Numbered from the stretch's first letter, positions 8,395 to 15,741 are shown. The stretch: DNA of 45,206 nucleotides from Actinomycetes bacterium (GCA_021803025.1 JAJZQV010000015.1:1-45206); one strand, 5' to 3'. Translations and numbers: made by a program. The notes: generated by a model not told the origin, from the sequence alone.

Positions 8395-9456
8395 TCAGCG
8401 CGCGAGCCGCACCGGGATCCGGCGCGTACCGAAGTGGCCGGGCGCCTCGTCGAAGCGCCCCACCAGGGGCGTGCCGCAGTCGGGACACGACCCGTCCGGC
8501 AGGAGCCGGTAGCGCAGGATGTCGTACTGGTCGCGCTCGATGAGCGCGGCCCGGCACCCGGAGCAGTACGTGACCTCGCCGGCCCGGTTCGGGACGTTGC
8601 CCGTGTACACGTGGTGCAGGCCCTCGTCGAGGAGGATCTCGCGGGCCCGGCGAAGCGTCGCTGCGGGAGTCGGGGGTACGTCGCGCATGCGCCAGTCTGG
8701 GTGGAACGCCGTGACGTGGTGCGGGACGTCCGGCCCGAGCTCGGAGCGCACCCACCGGCCCATCGCGTGCAGCTCCTCGTCGGAGTCGTTGTGGCCGGGG
8801 ATGAGGAGCGTCGTGATCTCGACCCAGACGTCTGTCTCGTGCACGAGGTAGGTGAGGGTGTCGAGGACCGGGCCCAGCCGGGTGCCCGTCACCTTGGCGT
8901 AGAAGTCGTCGGTGAACCCCTTGAGGTCGACGTTCGCCGCGTCCATCACCGCGAAGAGGTCACGGCGTGCCTCCGGGTTCACGTACCCGGCGGTCACCGC
9001 GACGGCGTACACGCCGCGCTCATGACAGGCCAGAGCGGTGTCGATGGCGTACTCCGCGAAGATGACCGGGTCGTTGTACGTGAACGCGACGCTCCGGCAG
9101 CCGAGGTCGACCGCCGTCTCGGCGATGACCTCCGGAGACGCCTGGTCCATGAGCCGGTCCATCTCGCGCGCCTTGGACATGTCCCAGTTCTGGCAGAACT
9201 TGCAGCCGAGGTTGCAGCCGGCGGTGCCGAACGACAGCACCGACGTGCCGGGGTGGAAGTGGGCGAGCGGCTTCTTCTCGATGGGGTCGATGCAGAAGCC
9301 GGACGAGCGCCCGTACGTCGTGAGCACCATCTCGTCGCCCTCACGGGCGCGGACGAAGCAGAAGCCGCGCTGCCCGTCTCTCAGTCGGCACTCACGCGGG
9401 CAGAGGTCGCACTGGATGCGGCCGTCGTCGAGCGGATGCCACCAGCGTGCGTTCAT
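8395..9456 (-). CDS. amrS: AmmeMemoRadiSam system radical SAM enzyme
   Basis: A 353-aa radical SAM protein. The AdoMet-cluster motif is C81-x3-C85-x2-C88 within AGCNLGCKFCQNW. An additional N-terminal cysteine set (C16, C19, C23 in CDLCPREC, and C33) and two C-terminal CxxC pairs (TYCSGC and GSCPDCG) suggest a second metal site and a zinc ribbon, as in this family. It is the last gene of a three-gene operon, overlapping the upstream amrA by four bases (ATGA), so the two are translationally coupled. The frame extends upstream through amrA, but the ATG at 9456 is the family-like start (MNARWWHPLDDGR). The reaction is not established; linkage to AMMECR1 and MEMO proteins is the defining context. 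Confidence 0.9.
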   Translation of the reverse strand: MNARWWHPLDDGRIQCDLCPRECRLRDGQRGFCFVRAREGDEMVLTTYGRSSGFCIDPIEKKPLAHFHPGTSVLSFGTAGCNLGCKFCQNWDMSKAREMDRLMDQASPEVIAETAVDLGCRSVAFTYNDPVIFAEYAIDTALACHERGVYAVAVTAGYVNPEARRDLFAVMDAANVDLKGFTDDFYAKVTGTRLGPVLDTLTYLVHETDVWVEITTLLIPGHNDSDEELHAMGRWVRSELGPDVPHHVTAFHPDWRMRDVPPTPAATLRRAREILLDEGLHHVYTGNVPNRAGEVTYCSGCRAALIERDQYDILRYRLLPDGSCPDCGTPLVGRFDEAPGHFGTRRIPVRLAR

Positions 9457-10058
9457 GTCTCCTCGAAAGCCTCGACGGTGTAGCGGGAAAGCCGGACCCG
9501 GTCGTCCCACCAGCCCGAGGGGAGCCCGGCCTTGCGGACGAGGTGCTCCAGGAAGCTGTCGGGGTCGGACAGCGAGTTCCAGACCTGCGGCAGGAACGTG
9601 CTCCGGTGCGTGCCGAACTCGAGGATCACCCCGTCGATGCCCGGACGGAGCCGGGACGCCGCGTCCGCGCGGTCCGTACAGGGGTACGGCTCGGGCGTGG
9701 ACAGCACGGAGACCTCGATGTGTGTGTCCGGCAGCTCTGCCGCGGGCAGCGGCGGGAACCGCGGGTCGTGAAGGGCGGCGTTGACCGCGTTGACGGCCAC
9801 GTCGTCCCGCAGCGGGCGGTGGGCGACGAGGCTGCCGATGCAGCCGCGGAGCTTGCCCGACTGGGTGAGCGTCACGAACGAGGCGCCCTGCGCGTCGAGC
9901 CACCGGCTCTCGTCGTCCGGCGAGGCGGGGGTGGCGCTGGACGCGCTCGGGGAGTGATCGAGACGGCTGTTCTCGGTCGCCGCGCCGATACGAGCCGCGA
10001 TCGCGTCCCGAGCGATCCGGCACAGCACGGGCCCGGCCTCCAGGGGCAGCTCAGGCAT
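9453..10058 (-). CDS. amrA: AmmeMemoRadiSam system protein A (AMMECR1 domain)
   Basis: A 201-aa AMMECR1-domain protein. The invariant LRGCIG motif occurs near residue 81 (KLRGCIGSL), followed by the expected NAALHDPRFPPL segment, then EVSVLSTPEP and GVILEFGTHRSTFLPQVW near the C-terminus. It overlaps amrB upstream by 8 bp and amrS downstream by 4 bp, which indicates coupled translation and a shared pathway. Human AMMECR1 is the namesake; the bacterial biochemical function is unknown. Length matches the family. Confidence 0.9.
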   Translation of the reverse strand: MPELPLEAGPVLCRIARDAIAARIGAATENSRLDHSPSASSATPASPDDESRWLDAQGASFVTLTQSGKLRGCIGSLVAHRPLRDDVAVNAVNAALHDPRFPPLPAAELPDTHIEVSVLSTPEPYPCTDRADAASRLRPGIDGVILEFGTHRSTFLPQVWNSLSDPDSFLEHLVRKAGLPSGWWDDRVRLSRYTVEAFEET

Positions 10059-10857
10059 GGAACTTCCTCAGCCGGAACGCGGCGTAGCCGACGACCCGGT
10101 CTCGCGTGCCCGCTGTGTCCCCGGAGCTGCAGGCGGACAGCAGCTCCGGGACCCAGCTGTGACGCTGGGCGGCGACGAGCGCGCCGTTGAGGGGGTACGC
10201 GCCGCAGGCACGGTCGGTCGGGATGGCGTGGTCGAGCGCGATGACCCGCTCGATCGTGTCCGCGTCGAGCACCGCAGCATCCGCGTACGAGTGGTAGTGG
10301 CTGAGGTCCGTCGAGACCAGCAACGAGGTACCGGGCAGGCGCAGGGCCAGGTCGATGACGTCGGCGACGCTCGTGGCGTCGGCCGCCCCGACGGCGACCG
10401 GTACGACGGGCACGCCAGGTGCGACCACCTGCAGGAACGGCAGCTGGACCTCGAGCGAGTGCTCCTCCGCGTGGACGTCCGGTCGCACGGAGACGGACGG
10501 CGACCTCCGCAGGGCGGCGACCAGCTCGCGGTCCGCCTGGACCATGCCGAGGGGCGTCTCGAAGGCGTCCGCGCCCGACAGTGCGAGCCCCTCCACGTAC
10601 ACGCGGTGGGTCGGCCCGATGAGCAGGATCCGTGACGGCGGGTCATCGCGCAGGGCGGCGTACGCGAACGCCGCCGTGGAGCCGGAGTAGACGTACCCGG
10701 CATGGGGGACGACGAAGCCGGCAGCAGGTACGGGCTCGGCGGTGACCGCATCAGGCTCCGCGCTCACCGCATCGAGGAGCTCTGTCACCATCTGCCTGAG
10801 GCGTGCCGGGTGAGCGGGGTAGAACTGCCCCGCGACGGCAGGCCGCCGTACGGTCAT
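10051..10857 (-). CDS. amrB: AmmeMemoRadiSam system protein B (MEMO family)
   Basis: A 268-aa MEMO-family protein, related in fold to class III extradiol dioxygenases. It begins RRPAVAGQFYP and carries the metal-pocket motifs VVPHAGYVYSG (about residue 49), GPTHR (about 79), HAEEHSLEVQLPFL (about 129) and STDLSHYH (about 182). These histidines correspond to the putative metal site of MEMO proteins. It is the first gene of the operon amrB-amrA-amrS. A TAGATT -10-like hexamer ends exactly 6 nt before the ATG, which indicates a leaderless transcript for the operon. Its substrate is unknown. Confidence 0.9.
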   Translation of the reverse strand: MTVRRPAVAGQFYPAHPARLRQMVTELLDAVSAEPDAVTAEPVPAAGFVVPHAGYVYSGSTAAFAYAALRDDPPSRILLIGPTHRVYVEGLALSGADAFETPLGMVQADRELVAALRRSPSVSVRPDVHAEEHSLEVQLPFLQVVAPGVPVVPVAVGAADATSVADVIDLALRLPGTSLLVSTDLSHYHSYADAAVLDADTIERVIALDHAIPTDRACGAYPLNGALVAAQRHSWVPELLSACSSGDTAGTRDRVVGYAAFRLRKFHA

Positions 10858-10863
10858 GACCCC

Positions 10864-10869
10864 AATCTA
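10864..10869 (-). promoter_or_regulatory. -10 element of the amrBAS operon (leaderless start)
   Basis: On the minus strand TAGATT is followed by exactly 6 nt and the amrB ATG. With the usual 6-7 nt between -10 box and start point, transcription would begin at the ATG itself. No Shine-Dalgarno sequence is present. Confidence 0.6.
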
Positions 10870-10904
10870 CGCCGCGCTCAACCCCCAGGCCGTGGTTCCT
10901 CTGC

Positions 10905-11144
10905 CCGGAGTCAGCGGACGCCGGCCCCCATGTACGGTCCGAGACCACGGACATCATCGCGGGCGTCAACGTGACGACGTGGCGCCAGTCCGAGGGCATC
11001 GAGGTGGCCGGCAGAACCAGCTGGCTCCCACGGCACCTCGAGACCCGCGACGAGCGGTGACTCGGCGAGCAGCGAGACGACGGCGGCCGCCTCCGGCGAG
11101 CCCGGAGGGCCGTACGTGGGGCAGCCGCCGACGCGGACCCTCAC
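10905..11144 (-). pseudogene. Frameshifted, truncated DUF4862 remnant
   Basis: A GTG at 11144 overlaps the stop of the thioredoxin-like gene (GTGA) and opens a frame reading VGGCPTYGPPGSPEAA, then SPLVAGLEVPWE, which resembles the N-terminus of DUF4862 (TIM-barrel, sugar-isomerase-like) proteins. The frame then runs to a stop at 10911 in unconvincing sequence. From about 11005 a different minus-strand frame reads SDWRHVVTLTPAMM, the expected next DUF4862 motif, so one frameshift lies near 10995-11005. The remaining two thirds of such a protein are absent because amrB and its promoter follow. The family call rests on short motifs and is moderately certain. Confidence 0.55.
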
Positions 11145-11596
11145 GACGTGGACTTGGCCGACCGGAAGGCCGTCGCGATCCCCTGGTCGACCCATCGCCG
11201 GAGCTGCGGCAGCTGCAGGGCGCCCGTGTGACGGGCGATCTCCTCGCCCTGCCAGAGCAGCAGGAGCGTCGGGATGAGACGGGCCTCGTGCTTCGACTGC
11301 ACCCTCCGCGCGTCCTCCACGTTCACGCGGACGAGCTTCACGCGTCCGGCGCGTTCGGCGACGACGCGTTCCAGGAGCGGTCCGACGAGACGGCTCGGCT
11401 GCGCCCACCCGGCCCAGAGCTCCACGACGACGACGACCCGAGTGGAGTCCGCGATCGCCGTGTAGTCGGCGTCCACGGCGTCGGTGATCCAGGGGAGGAA
11501 GGCGTGGCACTGAGCGCACCGGGGCGCATCGTCCGCCACGAAGGGCACCTGGTTCTTCGTCCTGCAGGTGGCGCAGGTCACGGTTGCCGCGTCCAT
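11141..11596 (-). CDS. Thioredoxin-like protein with zinc ribbon and no redox cysteines
   Basis: A 151-aa protein with the layout of thioredoxin 2: an N-terminal zinc ribbon (C8, C11, C27, C30) and a thioredoxin fold from about residue 40. The active-site segment reads WAGWAQPSR where catalytic relatives have WCxxC, so both redox cysteines are replaced (A65 and S68) while the conserved proline in RLIPTLLLL is kept. It therefore cannot act as a disulphide reductase and may be a binding or chaperone-like variant. GAGGAG lies 4 nt before the ATG at 11596; an upstream GTG at 11623 is less likely. The stop overlaps the start of the DUF4862 remnant. Confidence 0.8.
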   Translation of the reverse strand: MDAATVTCATCRTKNQVPFVADDAPRCAQCHAFLPWITDAVDADYTAIADSTRVVVVVELWAGWAQPSRLVGPLLERVVAERAGRVKLVRVNVEDARRVQSKHEARLIPTLLLLWQGEEIARHTGALQLPQLRRWVDQGIATAFRSAKSTS

Positions 11597-11704
11597 CTCA
11601 CTCCTCGAAGCCGTCGAGGTCACGTTATCCCGTCCCGGTGGCGGGGTCCGACCAGGTCCGGGCGCGTCGCCGTCGGGCCGGGGGAGCCGGGGCCGGCCCC
11701 GCCT

Positions 11705-12472
11705 TCAGCGGAAGTCGCCCGGGTGGACCGTGATGAAGGGGGCGAGCTGCGGGTCGACCCAGTCGGGCATGCTGCTGAAGCCTCGGCCGACCTTGCAGTA
11801 CAGCTCGTACATGTCGGTCGAGCGGCCGTCGACGAACTCGATCGGCTCGCTGTACTCGTCGGGTCCGGGGTAGCGCTGCGAGACGACGTACTCGGCGCCC
11901 TCACGACGCATGATGAACGTGCTGGAGTTGTACTCGATCGTCGCGAGGATGCGCTCCTCGCCGAACCGCATGTCGGTGAGCGGGGACGCGCCGCGGAGCG
12001 GGACCTGCTTGGGAGGCAGCCACTGGACGCCCGGAAGGTTCGCCATCCACCACGTGTGGGCGTCGGCCGAGAGGTTGTTCCACGGGATCGTCCGGCTGCG
12101 CAGGAAGGCGAGCGACGACTCCATGAGGTAGTCCGTGTCGGGGGTCTCGATCGAGCCGAGGATCTCGGCGATCAGGCGGATCGCGCCATACTCCACCCAG
12201 CCGCCGACGGGCTCGGCGACGACGCGGAGCTCGTGGCAGAACCGTACGGGGTCCGACGTGGCGAACACTTCGAGGTCGGCGCAGAAGTCGAGGGCGCTCT
12301 GCTCGGCCGCCGGGGTCGCCTCGGCGCGACGGATCCAGAAGCGGCCGAAGCTGTCGAGGTCCTTGACGATGGTCCGGGGAAGGGCCTTGAGGTCGCGGCC
12401 GACGCCGAAGCGGCCGTAGGACGCGTCGTCCATCGTCGGCGTGCTCCCTCGGAGCCAGCTGAAGATGCCCAC
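11705..12472 (-). CDS. Hypothetical protein, 255 aa
   Basis: Not recognised. The protein is soluble with no signal peptide, begins MGIFSWLRG and is rich in aromatic residues (WWMANLPGVQWLPPK, GGWVEYGAI). The C-terminal half looks like a beta-rich fold (ILATIEYNSSTFIMRREG, then QRYPGPDEYSEPIEFVDG). The start is GTG at 12472 with GGAAGGGA 5 nt upstream, a good ribosome site. It is transcribed towards the thioredoxin-like gene, but about 108 nt separate them, so an operon is uncertain. Codon use matches the neighbourhood. Confidence 0.75.
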   Translation of the reverse strand: MGIFSWLRGSTPTMDDASYGRFGVGRDLKALPRTIVKDLDSFGRFWIRRAEATPAAEQSALDFCADLEVFATSDPVRFCHELRVVAEPVGGWVEYGAIRLIAEILGSIETPDTDYLMESSLAFLRSRTIPWNNLSADAHTWWMANLPGVQWLPPKQVPLRGASPLTDMRFGEERILATIEYNSSTFIMRREGAEYVVSQRYPGPDEYSEPIEFVDGRSTDMYELYCKVGRGFSSMPDWVDPQLAPFITVHPGDFR

Positions 12473-12667
12473 AACGGTCCCTTCCCCATGGCGCTCCCGG
12501 AGGCCACAGTCGTGACCCTAGGCAGGACTTCCTGGGGGCGTCGGAAAGATGACAAGGTCCACATGAAACGTTCTCAGGGTGGGCTCACGATCGCCGCGCC
12601 GGGCGGCCGACGAGGGGAGCCATGCTTGCGGCTGTGCGGCAGACTGTGATGCGGCAAGGAGGTTCAC

Positions 12668-12892
12668 ATGACGAACCCGCTCGAGATCATCCAGCCGAGC
12701 CTGCGGTACCTGCGCGAGCAGCGGGAGCTCGAGAAGGTGTACATCGTCGACAACCCCGAGGGTGCGGACGGGCTCGGGCGCGTCGACCTCAGCTCCGGCC
12801 ACATCAAGATCCCCGTCCGCCGGCCCGTCGAGAAGTCCGCTCCCGTCGAGGAGTCCGCTGAGGTGGAGAAGTCCGCTCCCACCGACGAGTAG
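12668..12892 (+). CDS. Small acidic hypothetical protein, 74 aa
   Basis: A short gene with a strong ribosome site (AAGGAGG, 6-7 nt before ATG). The protein begins MTNPLEIIQPSLRYLREQ, has a helical N-terminal half, the segment RVDLSSGHIKIPVR in the middle, and a lysine/serine/glutamate-rich tail with the near-repeats EKSAPVEE, SAEVEKSAP. The short "DLxSGxI.IP" stretch recalls small actinobacterial proteins of unknown function; no function is assigned. It is divergent from the 255-aa hypothetical gene. Confidence 0.7.
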   Translation: MTNPLEIIQPSLRYLREQRELEKVYIVDNPEGADGLGRVDLSSGHIKIPVRRPVEKSAPVEESAEVEKSAPTDE

Positions 12893-12921
12893 GCGCTCCC
12901 GCGGCCGACGCGTCCCCCGGC

Positions 12922-13360
12922 TCAGTGGGCCGCGAGGTCTGCGAACCGCGCCATGTGGAGCGGTGACGTCTGCCACGCGAGGCCGGCGCCGGAGTCGTCC
13001 GCCTCCACAACGAGCACGTGCGGGGTGTCGGTGACGCACAGCCGCAGTCGTACCGCTCCGCGGCTCGAGACCGCCGCCGCGAATGCTACGGGTCTCCGCA
13101 CCGCCCGTACGCAGGGGTTGACGGCGCCACGGCCCCTCGGTCGTCAGGGTCCCTGCTCGCCCTCGAGCGTGAACGAGACCACGTATCCCTGCTCGTTCCG
13201 TGTGACTGCGAGGTCCGCCACGTCCGGGAGGTGGAGCTGCTCGGCACCGAGGGCCCGTCGTCATGGAGAGCAGGTGGTGGAACGTGAGCTCCCGGCGCCG
13301 GCCGTCCACGGGCACTGGCGGCTCGATGAGGTCGACGAGCGCGAGCACGGGATCGGTCAC
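12922..13360 (-). pseudogene. Degraded small gene or genes of unknown family
   Basis: The minus strand holds coding-like pieces interrupted by a frameshift and a stop. From GTG at 13360 the frame reads TDPVLALVDLIEPPVPVDG then TFHHLLSMTTG. Near 13255 the sensible reading shifts frame and continues AEQLHLPDVADLAVTRNEQ and GYVVSFTLEGEQGP to a stop at about 13142. Downstream in the same shifted frame a further stretch reads TDTPHVLVVEADDSGAGLAW and ends MARFADLAAH at 12922. It could be one decayed gene or two short ones. Family not recognised. No ribosome site is seen. Confidence 0.4.
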
Positions 13361-13412
13361 GGAGGCTAGCGACGCCGCGCGTCGGCTTTGCCGCACCGGC
13401 GGCTCGCGACCG

Positions 13413-13418
13413 TACGAT
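13413..13418 (+). promoter_or_regulatory. -10 element of the ferredoxin reductase gene (leaderless start)
   Basis: TACGAT is followed by exactly 6 nt and the GTG start at 13425. No ribosome-binding site precedes the GTG. A TTGCCG at 13388-13393 could be the -35, with a long 19-nt spacer. Confidence 0.55.
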
Positions 13419-13424
13419 TCACGC

Positions 13425-14804
13425 GTGGGAGAGCCGAGACGCGTCGCGATCATCGGGGCAGGACCGTCCGGCATCTTCGCGGCCCAGGCGCTCCTGGCCC
13501 ACCCCGGAGTGGTGGTGGACCTCTACGACCGGCTGCCCACGCCGTACGGGCTGCTCCGGTACGGCGTCGCCCCGGACCACACGTCAATCAAGGGCGTGGG
13601 CGAGGCGCTGGCACGGGTGTTCGACTCGCCGGCCGTACGGTTCCTCGGCTACGTGGACTTCGGTAAGGACGTGACCCGCGAGGAGCTGCTCGGTGCGTAC
13701 GACGCGGTCATCTACGCGACAGGCGCGGCCGAGGACGCCGAGATGGCCGTACCGGGCGAGAACCTTCCGGGGAGCCAGTCCGCCCGCTCGTTCGTCGCCT
13801 GGTACTCGGGCCATCCCGACGCCGTCGCCTTCCGCCTCACCGGTGTGCGCTCGGTCGTGACCGTCGGCGTCGGCAACGTCGCGGTCGACGTGTCGCGCAT
13901 CCTGTGCAAGACGGCTGCGGAGCTCACGCCGACCGACATGCCCGACCCGGTGCTCGACGAGCTGCGCGGCCACGTCGTGAGGGACGTCTGGATCGTGGGC
14001 CGCCGTGGGCCGCAGCACGCCTCCTTCACGACGCCGGAGCTCCGCGAGCTGCTCACGCTGCCCGACGTGCAGCCGGTGGTCCACGACGTCCTCGACGACA
14101 TCGACGTCACGACGCTCGAGCGGCGTCCGCGGGCGAACGTCGAGGCGTTACGGGTGGCGAAGGAGCGTGCCGTGCCGGACGCGTCCATGCGTCTGCACCT
14201 CCTGTTCTGGCACCGGCCCGTCGAGATCCGGGGCAGTCGCCGCGTCTCCGGCATCACGCTCGAGCGGACGGCGCTCGACGCCGAGGGGCGACTGGTCGGC
14301 ACGGGCGAGGAGCGTACGGTCCAGTGCGAGCTCGTGCTGCGAGCCATCGGCTACCGGGCCCGCCCGTTGCCGGGCGTGTCCTTCGACGAGGCGCGCGGCG
14401 TCATCCCGAACGCGTCGGGACGCGTCCTCGACTCGTGCGGGCTCGTGCTGCCCCGCGAGTACGCCGTCGGGTGGATCAAGCGGGGACCGACAGGAGTGAT
14501 CGGGACGAACAAGTCCGACGCCGCCGAGACAGTGGCCGCGCTCGTCGCCGATCTGGGGATCGACGCTCCGGCGAGCGAGGTCCCGCCGGAGGTCTTGGGC
14601 GACCGGGCTCCGCACGCCGACGTCGACACGCTTCTGCGTCGCAAGGGCCTGCGTCCGACCACGTACGCCGACTGGATGAGGATCGACGCCGCAGAGACCG
14701 CGCTCGGCGGGCGGCACGGACGGGCGCGGACCAAGATCGCGACCTGGGGCGAGCTCCTCGACATCGCGAGGGGACGGTCGGGTTCTGGGCAGTCGTCGCG
14801 CTGA
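13425..14804 (+). CDS. FprA-type ferredoxin/adrenodoxin NADP+ reductase
   Basis: A 459-aa FAD/NADP oxidoreductase of the adrenodoxin-reductase type (mycobacterial FprA, 456 aa). The FAD-binding fingerprint VAIIGAGPSGIFAAQ is at the N-terminus, followed by YDRLPTPYGLLRYGVAPDH, a signature of this subfamily. The NADP-binding loop VVTVGVGNVAVDVSRIL lies near residue 150 and VGRRGPQHASFT near 192. The C-terminus carries GWIKRGPTGVIGTNKSDA, which contacts FAD. It would transfer electrons between NADPH and ferredoxin. The frame is open upstream, but GTG at 13425 starts just before the FAD motif and lies 6 nt behind a -10 box. It is monocistronic and followed by the duplicated noncoding element. Confidence 0.9.
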   Translation: MGEPRRVAIIGAGPSGIFAAQALLAHPGVVVDLYDRLPTPYGLLRYGVAPDHTSIKGVGEALARVFDSPAVRFLGYVDFGKDVTREELLGAYDAVIYATGAAEDAEMAVPGENLPGSQSARSFVAWYSGHPDAVAFRLTGVRSVVTVGVGNVAVDVSRILCKTAAELTPTDMPDPVLDELRGHVVRDVWIVGRRGPQHASFTTPELRELLTLPDVQPVVHDVLDDIDVTTLERRPRANVEALRVAKERAVPDASMRLHLLFWHRPVEIRGSRRVSGITLERTALDAEGRLVGTGEERTVQCELVLRAIGYRARPLPGVSFDEARGVIPNASGRVLDSCGLVLPREYAVGWIKRGPTGVIGTNKSDAAETVAALVADLGIDAPASEVPPEVLGDRAPHADVDTLLRRKGLRPTTYADWMRIDAAETALGGRHGRARTKIATWGELLDIARGRSGSGQSSR

Positions 14805-14807
14805 GCT

Positions 14808-15133
14808 GTGGACGAGTCGGTGGATTCCTTGTGCAGACTGTGTGGGCGAAATGCCGTCGCGAGCGTGACGGCCTGTGTACAGAAGAAAAGCCGAAGAAGA
14901 TTCCTCAGAATCACTTGACGGGCGCTGGGCGAGACCGCTAGGAATAACCCATCGCAAGCCCGCAAGGAGAATTGCGATGAAAGGTTCAACGAAGTGCCGT
15001 GTACGACGGGTTCGCCCGTCGCGCCGCCCGATGGCGGGCCGTGGGGGCATGGAGTGGGTCTTTCGATCGGAAGGCCATCGTCCGGTCACTGGAAGGGCCC
15101 GTCGAACGACTCATACTCGCTCGCCGGGCCCTT
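14808..15133 (+). ncRNA. Candidate structured RNA element, copy 1
   Basis: First of two diverged tandem copies in a 937-nt gene-free stretch (14805-15741). Conserved landmarks in order are paired GTGGAC-N6-GTGGAT (14808-14825), the block TTCCTCAGAATCACTTG (14901-14917), a CC-GCAA-GG tetraloop (14960-14967) inside the perfect outer stem ATCGCAA/TTGCGAT, a 7-bp stem CGACGGG/CCCGTCG capped by TTCG (15004-15021), and the terminal 41-nt hairpin (15093-15133). The GNRA and UUCG loops favour the plus strand. It is AT-richer than the genes around it and has no coding-like frame. No known RNA family is recognised. It could be an RNA gene or a DNA element bound by proteins. Confidence 0.45.
15093..15133. 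repeat. Terminal hairpin of copy 1
   Basis: The 9-bp stem AAGGGCCCG/CGGGCCCTT is followed inward by a U-C mismatch, CGA/TCG, an A-C mismatch, CGA/TCG and the 7-nt loop CTCATAC. It differs from the copy at 15541-15581 at one base only. On the minus strand the A-C mismatch becomes a G-U pair. It may serve as terminator, RNA domain or dispersed repeat. Confidence 0.8.
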
Positions 15134-15254
15134 TCGCACGCGCAGATCTTGCGTACCCTCACGCCCGCTCCCGCCCAACGGTGGCCGGCGGCCGCCCGAG
15201 GAGCACCTGGCGGGGCGACCGCGCCTGTCTCCACCGCCGCGCGGAGCTGACCTT

Positions 15255-15581
15255 GTGGACAACCCTGTGGATACGCGGTGGAGAATAGGTGCACAACCGG
15301 GACCTGACGGTGCGTGAAAGAACGCCCTGAATTCCACGGATGTAGTTCCTCGAAATCACTTGCGCAGAAACCGCCCGAGGGGATAGAACTCTCTTACGCG
15401 ATTCCGCAAGGAAAAGCGGGGCAACACGAAGGATTGATCGGCGCCCGAGGACTTCGGTCCGAGGAAGTTCGCACGGTGGGTGCGCTGCCGTTCCGGATGT
15501 CGAGTTGCCGGTCCGGCGACCACCGCGCTGACCGAAACAGAAGGGCCCGTCGAACGACTCATACTCGCTCGTCGGGCCCTT
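15255..15581 (+). ncRNA. Candidate structured RNA element, copy 2
   Basis: Second copy, offset 442-448 nt from the first at every landmark: GTGGAC-N6-GTGGAT at 15255-15272, TTCCTCGAAATCACTTG at 15346-15362, CC-GCAA-GG at 15404-15411 (stem TTCC/GGAA), GGAC-TTCG-GTCC at 15449-15460, and the terminal hairpin at 15541-15581. Between landmarks the sequence has diverged, but spacing is kept within a few nucleotides, which argues for constraint on structure. The first box, TTGTGGACAA, and the second, TGTGGATAC, resemble actinobacterial DnaA boxes. The SPFH gene begins 160 nt downstream. Function unknown. Confidence 0.45.
15541..15581. repeat. Terminal hairpin of copy 2
   Basis: Same 9-bp stem, symmetric mismatches and CTCATAC loop as 15093-15133; 40 of 41 bases are identical. 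The single difference (T for C at 15572, opposite T15550) lies at a mismatch position, so the fold is unchanged. Confidence 0.8.
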
Positions 15582-15741
15582 CGCCTTGGCCGGCCGGACG
15601 GCGGTCGCCCAGGCGAGGTGCGACCGCGAAGGATGCGTCCGGTGTGCCCGTGGCCTGCGGGCATCCGTGCGGGATTGCGGGGGCGGTCACGGCGGGAGGC
15701 CCAGCTTCCTAGACTCGATCGTGTCGAGATCGGAGCTGTAC

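Noticed and set aside
14804-15300. Replication origin suggested by DnaA-like boxes
   Set aside because: Only two box pairs are present, no AT-rich unwinding region is evident, and dnaA, dnaN or rpmH are not adjacent. The boxes are reported only as part of the duplicated element.
14875-15317. Several short open frames in the noncoding stretch
   Set aside because: They lack ribosome sites and third-position GC bias, overlap each other in different frames, and cut across the conserved RNA-like landmarks.
14900-15581. RNase P RNA, tmRNA or SRP RNA
   Set aside because: The universal core motifs (for example GAGGAAAGTCC for RNase P, or a tRNA-like end with GTTCGAATC for tmRNA) are not present.
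15721-15741. GTG at 15721 as the SPFH protein start
   Set aside because: It fits a leaderless start 5 nt after TAGACT, but the in-frame ATG at 15742 has a proper GGAG ribosome site; kept only as an alternative.
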